A stretch of DNA of 64,000 nt from assembly GCA_907165275.2 (NCBI GenBank), contig OU015665.1, positions 8,432,001 through 8,496,000 on the forward strand, in the 5' to 3' direction. Source of the DNA: Zygaena filipendulae. Its lineage: Eukaryota; Arthropoda; Insecta; Lepidoptera; Zygaenidae. Shown in pieces: positions 21,255 through 33,000 of this stretch. Within the stretch, counting starts at the first letter, position 1. The number at the start of each line of letters is the position of its first letter. The position numbers and the translations under genes were made by a program. Below the pieces are notes generated by a model that searched no databases, was not told the DNA's origin, and saw only the letters and a list, made by a program, of their open reading frames with translations.

Positions 21255-21334
21255 ATGCCTTCATGCGCAGTAAAGTGGTGCGGGAAACATTCCAAGACAT
21301 CTAGTTACAAAAAGGATGGCATAACTTTTCATCG
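21255..21334 (+). CDS. Orphan first exon of a THAP-domain protein
   Basis: ATG at 21255 opens MPSCAVKWCGKHSK, with the C-x4-C spacing of a THAP zinc finger. It continues to GITFHR and stops at a good 5' splice site (CATCG|GTAAGT at 21335). The rest of the finger (W...CxxHF) was looked for on + up to 24038 and not recognised. It may be a remnant of a transposon or host THAP gene, or a gene whose later exons lie far downstream or have been lost. Confidence 0.5.
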
Positions 21335-23626
21335 GTAAGTAAATACTACGAAAATTATGTTTGATTTAATCAGATTACGAGCCACGGCAGGGGTCTTCTT
21401 AAAATGGTGGTTTGGTGACAGCAAAAGGATAAGTACAGCGCGTTTATGTCTTTTGGAAAAGTCCCTTTCTTCCATTAGGAAATTCTAATCCTTCTATCTC
21501 TTTCTTTCCCTTAGTTAAGTAGAGCAATCCCTACCTGGCATACATACGCAACTTGACCTTGAACTGACCAATTACAGCCGGGCATTCTCCTTCGTCCCCC
21601 GGCCCGCGGCAGTGAGTCGTGTACTTAGAAGAAATCGGCGTATACGCTCTCTAGTGGTTATATGCTCAGTGTTCGAGATCCACAGTCATGTATAGTGCTC
21701 TAGCAATAAGTTAATCGAGTTTGATAAAATAAAAGAAAATAGGTTGAGCTCCAAACATAGTTTTTCGTGGAAGGAAATCAAAGGAACTTTCAAATCGTAG
21801 TTTCTGGAGCCTTGGCCTGGGATCTGTGTTATTTATATCATTATTACATCACTGTAATTTAGACTTTACGTACAGTGCGTAAGATCAATTCATCAATCAA
21901 TCAATCATTTTAATGTAAGCTTATAACACTAAGATGGTGGAAGGTTGTTGCGAAATTCGTTATTTCCCGTTTTCTTAATCTCTAATTACTTTTTTTTTAA
22001 CAAGGTTAAGTATAGATGAAAAGAAAAACAGATATACATTAAAAAATGACGTTTATTTCTGGTACAAAATTTTTTATGACGATACAGACGGAATAAATTA
22101 ATAACAGTACAATTTAACTACTTATTACTAACAAGGACAAATTAACATTTGCTCGCGAAATTTTATAACTTTACGCGATGACTTCATTAAAATTTTTGGT
22201 TTACCGTTTTTTTACTGACTATTACAATACTTCTACTATACGTTACTACTATAGGTACATTTACCTTAAAGTGAGCGATATTAAAATTATTTAAATATGC
22301 ATAATTATTCAAACAATTTTGTCGCGCCCGCGTTTTCTACAAAAACAAAATTCGGTTCTGAGAATAATATGCGTGCATCCTTTACTTCCAAGATTAAAGT
22401 TAATATATAATATAAATAAATAATTTACCTTGATCTGTTGATAACTGACCCACTTTTTTACGATTAATACCTATTGCCCTTTAAACAAGGAATTCAAGTA
22501 AATTATTTGTAAACATACTTATCAGCAAGTTTTCATTCTGTATACATATTTAATTGATTGTTTATTTTCGAGTGTAACGACCCCTCTTTAACAAAAATAA
22601 TGTATAACTTGATTTGATTTGATTTATCGCAAAGTTTACAAATGGTGCATCTATTCGTATCATAATTGGGACGAAATTGCACGTTTGATCGAATGATAAT
22701 TCAATATCTAGGTACCTACCATATTAAATTTTACTCGATTTTTTTTCTTGCATTTGATTCTTTTGCTTATACTTTCAGTTTTTTTTTTATTTCTAAGCGT
22801 TAATGGCCAAAACAGCTGTCTAATTGCCTATAAGCAATTATTAAGTACTTTATCACTTTTGGGAAAAGGTGGTTTTGGTCTCTACAATTTATATATTAAC
22901 ATCTCATAACTAGCCTTAAATAAATACTGGTTGCTGTAGCAAACTACGGCGCACTTCGGTCTACAGCGCTCATCTGCATATGTCTCACTACGAACTTGGC
23001 CGAGCAACACGTCAATAGCGCTCGCCTTGTATTAATTTACCTGCATTGGGGCAAGTTTAGGGATTAGTGCGCAATTTTTTGTTGTTTTTGGAGTTTATCA
23101 CAGAACAGAAATTAACAGATAGAAGAGACATCAACTAAGTTTAGTATGAGAACCAGTGTCGCCGGGTGATTTTCGCACACAAAACTATTCATCACGCATT
23201 AAAACATTCATTATCGTAAAGAAATGTATTAAACGCTTTATGGTTATGTTTTTACTTAGTTACTGTTTTGAAAATTTACAGTATTGGAAATATTGTGGTA
23301 AATATACTTGGGATGGCAGCAAAAGCAGTATCGGGCAAATTAGAGCATTTGCTCTAACTTCCTTTATAACGGTAGCGCGCCTGCCCCGCCTACATGTCCT
23401 CTCTAGTTAATTTATTTGCTCTGTGATATTTGGACACAGATAAGCAATAGTGTGTTAACCCACACTGGAGAAATTTTGAGTAAATCGTGTTTTAAAATTA
23501 TAGCGCCATTTTCTGTCAACATTTTTTATGTTCAATATTTAGTTACATATTTAAGCAATGTAATAAGGTAAACACATAATTAAAAAACGTTCCCTAACTC
23601 TCAATAAATCATTCTGAATAGGTAAC

Positions 23627-23632
23627 TTTATT
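23627..23632 (-). terminator. Candidate KATNIP poly(A) signal
   Basis: AATAAA on the - strand, about 410 bp past the KATNIP stop; the first I see after it. Confidence 0.35.
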
Positions 23633-24038
23633 TTGTGGGTTAACATGTTATTGCTTGTCTGCGTCCATTTATGATTTCAATGAAGACCTATAATAATTAT
23701 TAAATATTAATATTGACATTGGCTGAAACTCTGCTTACAACTACACACGCGGCACTCCATAACACTCGACCGATGGCGCTCCCGCCACTGCTGCAGGCGG
23801 GGAGAGTTCAACATTCAAGTTTAACAGCCTGCATCACTATCACCCAGGTTCGCCTCGCCGCTACCTCGTGGGGAGGCGCCAAGTTAGCGGAGGGCGAATA
23901 GTGTCGCTTCTTTGAGTAGTTACGTAGTAAGTTAGTATTGTTTGCCACAACTGTCGCCGCTACTGACGAATATGAGGTTGTTTCGGGTCGGTCCAGGAGG
24001 CAGACTCGTGCACGGGGTCAGTGCACGCCGGGGCAGGG

Positions 24039-27000
24039 TCAGTGCACGCCGGTGTGTGGCCGCGCCGCCGGGTCCGCCGCCTCCGAGCCGCTCGTCGCCG
24101 TGCGCTGGCTCGCCTCCGATAAGCTGCAACGTCGCACGACACACACGGCGTGATTGAATTCAACGAAGGCATTATTACCGCATTATTAAGTAGGTAATCT
24201 AGCCGTTCCCTGCGGTTCCACTCGTGTTTGTTTCGGAACCCGCGAGAATTCCCGGATAAAAATTACCCTATGTCCTCTGGTGTGGGCCCTGACAACGTGT
24301 ATGTAAAATTTAGTGATGACATGAAAGCGTAACAAACAAACTCATAATGTTAGTTTACACCATGGAACAATAGGGTACTTGCATGAACTTTTTTTTTCAG
24401 TCTATTTTAAAGATATATGGCCTACTTAAACAAAGCAAGAAAAAGAAAAAAAATATATGCATAAATTAATTAAATAGAGCGTTTCAAAGTTCCTACTTTA
24501 GACTTTACCGCCAAAACGCGGAATGACGTCACTTGTTCAAAATTACGCCTTATTAATCTGTGATAGAAATGTCACTGTCGTATTGACAGGGTCATGTGAC
24601 ACTGACAGACAGATAACTTCAATATCCAAAAGCGAAATTAAGGTTGAACTGTGTCGATTTACTTCCAAAAGTTCCAGTAAAGAATCGAAATGCATCTTAC
24701 CGATGCATTTTAAAGTAAAAAACTTCAGAAAATGGAAAATATGCGTTGACTGTATGCACTTAGTTTCTTTTGCCTTCTCTGAAGGAGGTAAATATTTCCT
24801 AAAAAAATAAAAGTGACGTCATGTGTTAAACTTGGCTGTGATTGGTGTTTCGTTGCAACGTTCCGTTTCACAAAATTAAAAGTTGAATATTTTGGAAACT
24901 ATTGAAATTTTTTTAGTAAATCTTTCACGATAACGCTTTTCTAAGGCTCTATTTTTGAAATATTGACACAATTTCTTATTATAAATTTCATGCAAGTACC
25001 CTATTGTCCATGGTTTACACAAAAATTTACCCCTCCCATAATGTATCTATAGCGATAAGATATAATATTAAAGTAAACGATACTGTAAAAAAACCAAATT
25101 ACAGGAAAAGCAATCTAAGTAGGTACTTAGTACAAAATAAGTAGGTACCTCTGCAACAAAAAGTTTCTGAGAGAATTTACTTAGTACAAAATAAGTAGGT
25201 ACCTCTGCAACAAAAAGTTTCTGAGAGAATTTTGAATTTAGAGTCGGTAAAACCGCAGGAAACGTTTCGTTCGATTTGATTAGGATTCATATGATTTGGG
25301 TACTTTAACAAAAGTAGTTTTACCTCGGCGTCACATTTTCATCATCTGTATTCTGCAAACAAATCCATTGGGGCGATAATATCTCATCGTTTTTGGCACA
25401 GTCCAGAGTTCCGTTGTATATCAACAGGTCATCCATGAGAACCTGTAGATTAATAACACTTAAATAGAACCAAACAAGAAGTCAACAACCGTATCGAACG
25501 AAGACCCATCTAAGGCAAATGTGTGTTTTCGATGGCACAAAGACGCATATAAAGGTACGTTAGGTAAATGTTTTTTGGCGGCATTTATAAGTATTACAAT
25601 TACAAAAGTTTACAAAAAAAATGGTATATAAGTAGGTATAATAAATCAGTTGTCTCATGTCTAGTAGCCATTAGTTCAAACTCTGCTTAGATTGCGACCA
25701 GGGGCCCTATTTTTGAATCGCTCGAATTACTTTCACGCACGGAATCGCGAATTCACGTGCGAATCCTCATACATTTTCTAAGCATTCACACGTGAATCTT
25801 GCAATTCCGTGTGCGAATAGTAATTCGAGCGATTGAAAAATCGACCCCCAGGTGTTGTGAGAAAATATCCGAGTATTTTTTTTTATATTATTTTTTTTAC
25901 ACGAATGGACTGATTTAAATCAAACTTTTACGTAGAAATTGATAATACCATATTTATTCAGGAAAAAACGACACAACAGAGTCAGATCGGGGGCTACTCA
26001 CTCCAAATTCTTTAACACCTCTGGAGGGGGTTTTCCCGTAATTCCATATTTTCATACCCGACACCGACACCGGCTCGTCGAACACAAAGAAAACTCTGTA
26101 GACAATAAGTGGATATTTGTAATTTTAGAAATTTTTCGTAATTATGTGTTCGGTCAAAGATACATCCTTCGTATTTTGTTGAAATAGTATGTACAGATTA
26201 TTGTATAATAGTATGTACCTAAATGGACCTAGGGTACTCAGTACACAGCCCATACAAGATGAACGAGACTGCCTTCTCGAAATTGATTTTATTCTCGAGT
26301 TATGCAGTCAATTTTTAGCTTCAAATGACAATTTTGAAATAACAAAACGATCCATTTTAATCCGCTCATCATCCAGCATTAACAAAAATTCGACGAGCAT
26401 GCGAATTGACAATACTTTAACGTCGATCCGGCTCGAAGGACCAGTGCTTTGTATCGGGCGGCACCTGTTGAGCGTCTGCGGCAGCACGGGCGCGAGCCAC
26501 GAGTGCGCGGCGTCGGCGCGCGAGTTGCGCCCGTCCACCAGCTTGTCGGGGGTGCGCGCGTCTACCGCCGCCCCCACCGCACCCGCACCCGCTGCACCCG
26601 CACCCTGCGCCTGCGCACACACCACGTTCACGCTCGCCGGGTACGCGCACACGTCTGCAAACAATAAAATACCTAATTACCTACTTTTATAAAAACCGTT
26701 TCACCCCCTCGGGAACTCTTTGTATCAGAATGAAAAATACGTTAAGTATGTCTTATTCTAAGACGCACCTGCATGCACTAAATAGCTGCTCCACGAGATT
26801 CCATCCGCGATAACTAAGAACTTCTCTCGGAAACTTTCTTCCTCAGTAAACTATGTTATAGCATCTCATCAATAATGATAATAATAATAATATAGATTTA
26901 TTTCAAACCTGAGCCCATAGTTTAGTAGTATTAGTAACAATCGTCTTACATGAAATGAAAGAATGTTTAAAATCGGTTCAACATTTCCAGATACCTAACA

Positions 27001-30000
27001 AACTTTTTACACACGGTGTAATAAGATAGAAATATACCGTCTGTAAGCTTAAAGAGCCTCGCGTGCAGATGCATTATAATGTTTGTGTAGTTACAATGGC
27101 TATACTATGTATATGGGATGTAGATACGCCCGTATACCCCATACCCCATATGTAACGCAATATCTCAACTCACTGGTCTCTGTGAGCGGTATCTGCAGGC
27201 CGTGCGCGTCGTACAGCTCGACGCCGGTGAGCCCCACGTAGTAGGGGTCGCCCCACGTCGAGAAGATGCTCAGCTGCAGCACGAACCCGGCGGCCGCGCC
27301 CGAGCACCTCGCGCACCCCGCGCACCCCGCGCACCCCGCGCACCCCGCCGCCTCTGCCGGCCTGAGCACAGAAACCAAAGATGTACTTAGTACCTCCCCA
27401 CAACGTACAACAAAGTAACCGGGCGGGTGCAGCGCGTGCACGTAGTCGTAGCAGGTGTCGCCGGGCGGGGGCGGGGGCGGGGGCGGGGGCGGGCCCACTC
27501 GCCGGTACCGCACCTGTGGGGCGCGCGGTGCACGTCGGCGAGGTGCAGCGCGTGCACGTAGTCGTAGCAGGTGTCGCCGGGCGGGGGCGGGGGCGGGGGC
27601 GGGGGCGGGCCCACTCGCCGGTACCGCACCTGTGGGGCGCGCGGTGCACGTCGGCGAGGTGCAGCGCGTGCACGTAGTCGTAGCAGGTGTCGCCGGGCGG
27701 GGGCGGGGGCGGGGGCGGGGGCGGGCCCACTCGCCGGTACCGCACCTGTGGGGCGCGCGGTGCGCGTCGGCGAGGTGCAGCGCGTGCACGTAGTCGTAGC
27801 AGGTGTCGCCGGGCGGGGGCGGGGGCGGGGGCGGAGGCGGGGGCGGGCCCACTCGCCGGTACCGCACCTGTGGGGCGCGCGGTGCACGTCGGCGAGGTGC
27901 AGCGCGTGCACGTAGTCGTAGCAGGTGTCGCCGGGCGGGGGCGGGGGCGGGGGCGGGGGCGGGCCCACTCGCCGGTACCGCACCTGTGGGGCGCGCGGTG
28001 CGCGTCGGCGAGGTGCAGCGCGTGCACGTAGTCGTAGCAGGTGTCGCCGGGCGGGGGCGGGGGCGGGGGCGGGGGCGGGCCCACTCGCCGGTACCGCACC
28101 TGTGGGGCGCGCGGTGCGCGTCGGCGAGGTGCAGCGCGTGCACGTAGTCGTAGCAGGTGTCGCCGGGCGGGGGCGGGGGCGGGGGCGGAGGCGGGGGCGG
28201 GCCCACTCGCCGGTACCGCACCTGTGGGGCGCGCGGTGCACGTCGGCGAGGTGCAGCGCGTGCACGTAGTCGTAGCAGGTGTCGCCGGGCGGGGGCGGGG
28301 GCGGGGGCGGAGGCGGGGGCGGGCCCACTCGCCGGTACCGCACCTGTGGGGCGCGCGGTGCGCGTCGGCGAGGTGCAGCGCGTGCACGTAGTCGTAGCAG
28401 GTGTCGCCGGGCGGGGGCGGGGGCGGGGGCGGGGGCGGGGGCGGGGGCGGGCCCACTCGCCGGTACCGCACCTGTGGGGCGCGCGGTGCGCGTCGGCGAG
28501 GTGCAGCGCGTGCACGTAGTCGTAGCAGGTGTCGCCGGGCGGGGGCGGGGGCGGGGGCGGGGGCGGGCCCACTCGCCGGTACCGCACCTGTGGGGCGCGC
28601 GGTGCGCGTCGGCGAGGTGCAGCGCGTGCACGTAGTCGTAGCAGGTGTCGCCGGGCGGGGGCGGGGGCGGGGGCGGAGGCGGGGGCGGGCCCACTCGCCG
28701 GTACCGCACCTGTGGGGCGCGCGGTGCACGTCGGCGAGGTGCAGCGCGTGCACGTAGTCGTAGCAGGTGTCGCCGGGCGGGGGCGGGGGCGGGGGCGGAG
28801 GCGGGGGCGGGCCCACTCGCCGGTACCGCACCTGTGGGGCGCGCGGTGCGCGTCGGCGAGGTGCAGCGCGTGCACGTAGTCGTAGCAGGTGTCGCCGGGC
28901 GGGGGCGGGGGCGGGGGCGGGGGCGGGCCCACTCGCCGGTACCGCACCTGTGGGGCGCGCGGTGCGCGTCGGCGAGGTGCAGCGCGTGCACGTAGTCGTA
29001 GCAGGTGTCGCCGGGCGGGGGCGGGGGCGGGGGCGGGGGCGGGGGCGGGCCCACTCGCCGGTACCGCACCTGTGGGGCGCGCGGTGCGCGTCGGCGAGGT
29101 GCAGCGCGTGCACGTAGTCGTAGCAGGTGTCGCCGGGCGGGGGCGGGGGCGGGGGCGGAGGCGGGGGCGGGCCCACTCGCCGGTACCGCACCTGTGGGGC
29201 GCGCGGTGCACGTCGGCGAGGTGCAGCGCGTGCACGTAGTCGTAGCAGGTGTCGCCGGGCGGGGGCGGGGGCGGGCCCACTCGCCGGTACCGCACCTGTG
29301 GGGCGCGCGGTGCACGTCGGCGAGGTGCAGCGCGTGCACGTAGTCGTAGCAGGTGTCGCCGGGCGGGGGCGGGGGCGGGGGCGGAGGCGGGGGCGGGCCC
29401 ACTCGCCGGTACCGCACCTGTGGGGCGCGCGGTGCACGTCGGCGAGGTGCAGCGCGTGCACGTAGTCGTAGCAGGTGTCGCCGGGCGGGGGCGGGGGCGG
29501 GGGCGGGGGCGGGGGCGGGCCCACTCGCCGGTACCGCACCTGTGGGGCGCGCGGTGCACGTCGGCGAGGTGCAGCGCGTGCACGTAGTCGTAGCAGGTGT
29601 CGCCGGGCGGGGGCGGGGGCGGGGGCGGGGGCGGGCCCACTCGCCGGTACCGCACCTGTGGGGCGCGCGGTGCGCGTCGGCGAGGTGCAGCGCGTGCACG
29701 TAGTCGTAGCAGGTGTCGCCGGGCGGGGGCGGGGGCGGGGGCGGGGGCGGGCCCACTCGCCGGTACCGCACCTGTGGGGCGCGCGGTGCACGTCGGCGAG
29801 GTGCAGCGCGTGCACGTAGTCGTAGCAGGTGTCGCCGGGCGCGCGCCGCAGCACCACGGGCCCGGCGCCCAGCGGCGCGCCGTCCAGCCGCAGCGCCACG
29901 TGCCGCGCGCCCGCCCGGGACGCGTCCATGCCCGCGTTGTAGTTCCACACGCGGATGCCTGCGACGACAGCTTATTTGTTCATCGAGTCGACACTAGCGC

Positions 30001-33000
30001 CCGAATCGGTAAGTCCAGTTCAGTGGTGAGCTAAAGGATTTAATCCGGCTAGCGGCGGTCCTTCGAAATGTATAGTAATTAAATTCTGACTGTACAAGCC
30101 AGCCGTGTTCACTTGTGGGAAAGTACTTGAATCAATATGTATGGAGTGTCACCGGGCTGATCTACCCACATGTGATTTCGGTGCGCTCCGGCAACTCCAT
30201 GACGACGTGGCAGCGCTCGCCGGGCGCGAGCGCGGCGCGCCACATGTCGCGCGCGTCGGCGCTGATGTTCCGGCCGCTGAACAGGGCGCGGCACTCCAGC
30301 AGCGGCGCGCGCGGCCGCTCGCCGGGGCGCGCCTCGGGCGCCGCGCCCGCGCCCGCGCCCGACACGTACGCGTACGCGCGGCGCACCTTCACCGGCTCGT
30401 TGTAACACATGATCTCTATACCTGTACATTGTACAATCGGCTAGTTGACTAAATTTTTTTTTTTAGTCCGGTCATGGACCAATTTAATCGGTTTGTAGAT
30501 CAATATAAAATATTGGACACCAATTTTTTCTTTTTTTACGTAATCAAAATATAATAACGGCGATACGTTGAGTTTTTCACGTGACGTCACTATCCGGTGC
30601 AGTTTATATGAGGGCATTATAGCGGTTAACAAGAGATAATGATAGATAAGGCTACCTATTATAGTAACGTTTCTTCACGATACAGGGCAAGAATTGTCCT
30701 CCCGCGCTAATTTCGGTATTTCCTCGGGAATTTCGGGACAAAAAGTACCATATGGCTTTTTCTGTTACCTTTAGGAGAACGCAACGATACCTGTGAGTCC
30801 GATGTAGTTGTCGTGCCCCCAGTTGGACATGAGCGTCAGTTGGATTTCCTGAGCATAAAACTTCACCCCCCGCTCCCCGCCGCCCATCTCCTCTAGCACC
30901 GACACCGGGCTCGAGTTGGCACTGTTGCCGCTGTTGCCGCCGTTAGCCGTCGGGGGGCGCTTCTCGATATTTGTGTAGTGATCGAACAACGGATCATTCT
31001 CTTTGAGCAGAGTTTGAAAGTTCTTATCGTTCGCCATTATCGCTTCGAGGATGTTTGGATCCTTCGTAAAGAGAATTGTCTGAAAATTTTTATTATACTA
31101 TATTATACTGCTCCGCCTACATTGCCTCTGTATAATGATTCTATTATTTTTCCTGTGAACTCACATCGCCAAAGGAGGAGAGGGTTCCTTTGAGCTCGCC
31201 GCTGGCGCGCGCCACCTCGCCGTGGAAGATGACGCGGTCGTCCAACTTCAACTGCACCAGGCGCACCCCGCGCGACGAGTAGATGCGCGACTTGTTGTAG
31301 TTCTGCACGTAGTTACAACTTACATGGGGTGTAAAGTTCAATAACGGACGTACCTATACATTGCCCATCCCTGCTTCCCCCGTTAGCTACGCCTATCTAT
31401 GGATTAAGGAGTTTAACCGCCGCACTCAAGAGTCGACTTTAATGATTACTTAGTTAAGTATAGATTTTTGAAACAAAACTGCCGCAATCAGACAAGTTTA
31501 ATAAATTAATGTTAATTGCATTTAACTAATTAAGTTACATCTCATTAAATGACAATTAACATTAATTTACTGAACGTCTCTGATTAGGTACGGCAGTTTT
31601 GTTTTAAAAATCTATACTTAACTAAGTAATCATTAAAGTCGACTCTGAGTGCGCGCACAAACCCACGCTCTTTCCCTTCTTCTTTGTGATTTATCAGTGT
31701 TTTTAACCGACTAGGAGGAGGTTCTCAAATCGACGGTATGTTTTTCTTTTTCATATCTTTGTTACGCGATAGTTATTATGCTCTTTGGGGTATACTCCCG
31801 AGGTGGTCCCAATGTCTTAAGTTAGGATCTTCGGATGGGATCTTGGAGAAATCGAGGGAACTCTTCAAATAAGTATATATTATTTCATGGTTTGCTAGTC
31901 GAGTCTTTAAAACAGAAAAATGCACTTACACTAAAAAATTAAAAATAACGGTCGGTTCGGTTAAAATTTTTTTGTTAAAATTTTTATTGCTTTTTTGTAT
32001 GCATATTTGTACATTTTATTTGCATGAGCTACATGTACTGCATGTACCTAAGCATGAATTAATTATTATTGAAGGCTTGAATATATCCCTCGTTTAAAAT
32101 GTGGTGTGGGGATGCAGCGCTTCCCTCACCCATATCCTCAAGAGCGCCAGAGTGGTCCGGCCGGCGAGCAGCAGCGAGAGCGCGAGCGGCTGCGCGCGCG
32201 GCGCGGGCGCGGTCCAGGCGTGCCGCTCGTCGCGCGTGCGCACCACGCCGTCCGCCACGCACTGCGCGCGCGCGCGCCGCGACCCGTCGCCCGTCTCCGA
32301 GTCCGACCACACCTTGCGCCCACGGACACACACGCACGCACACATCACATAAATTATTATGTCCATAGTGCTCAAAGGAGTACCTACCTAATACCTAAGT
32401 AAACATAAAAAATCAACAAAGGTAGATACGGCCGCCGACGCGATGCGGCAATCTAAATAGTGTTCTCCAGGGCAATTATGTTGCTATCATACCTACATAT
32501 TTCAGTTTCATTAAAAAATTTGCGATTTTGTAATTAATTAGTCATGTTTAGACCGATTCAACTTTTGAAGTAGGTAGGTACGTAATGTTTAATTTGGTTG
32601 ATTGCTAGATTTTGTAGGTGTCAAAACATGCATATTGTACCTAATCGCAAAAACCGCCATGTTTTTGATTGCTACTGAAAGATTATAGAAACTTAAACCA
32701 CATAATAGCCCCTCTGGGCTTTTATTCACTGACTAACAACATTTCTTTCCCATTAACACGTGTCCCAAAAACACAATCCCAAAACGCTCCATATTCCAAA
32801 ATATGTATTAGAAATTAAATATTCTGTTATCTGTAATCTGTAGGTATGTCATAAGACACATTGTAAATGTGAAACTTCTTTGAGCACGAGGGAAAGACAA
32901 TATTTGTGGCTCGTTATATTAACGCAACATAATGAATAGTAAGAAAAAACTGTTCATAATCTAAGTACCTTTTCAATTTCGACCACGTTTCCGTCGGAGT

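Larger units (their letters stand above)
19086..24038. other. Gap between the convergent POLRMT and KATNIP genes
   Basis: POLRMT ends on + at 19085 and KATNIP ends on - at 24039. Between them lie a TIR element just past the POLRMT stop (19135-19285), a family D repeat (19395-19580), a GC-rich Tourist-like MITE (20741-21040) and an orphan THAP exon (21255-21334). The part from 21340 to 23620 is AT-rich and I see no exon in it. Confidence 0.55.

Noticed and set aside
23713..24172. Frames on + and - as separate small genes
   Set aside because: The - strand part at 24039-24123 is the last KATNIP exon in correct phase; the others are shadows or run past its stop.
26189..26692. A 167-residue frame on +
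   Set aside because: It lies opposite KATNIP exon 12 (26465-26654) and has no support of its own.
27420..29857. CRISPR-like look (regular repeats with variable parts)
   Set aside because: Whole units repeat, with no unique spacers; the variation is in hexamer count, and the context is a spliced animal gene.
27100..29950. Three overlapping 850-926 residue open frames on the - strand, and many 112-145 residue frames on +
   Set aside because: They exist because the GC-rich array lacks stops and unit length cycles the frames. The real - strand coding content is KATNIP exons 10 and 11 plus exon-tail copies; the + frames start with GTG at each unit and repeat the same text.
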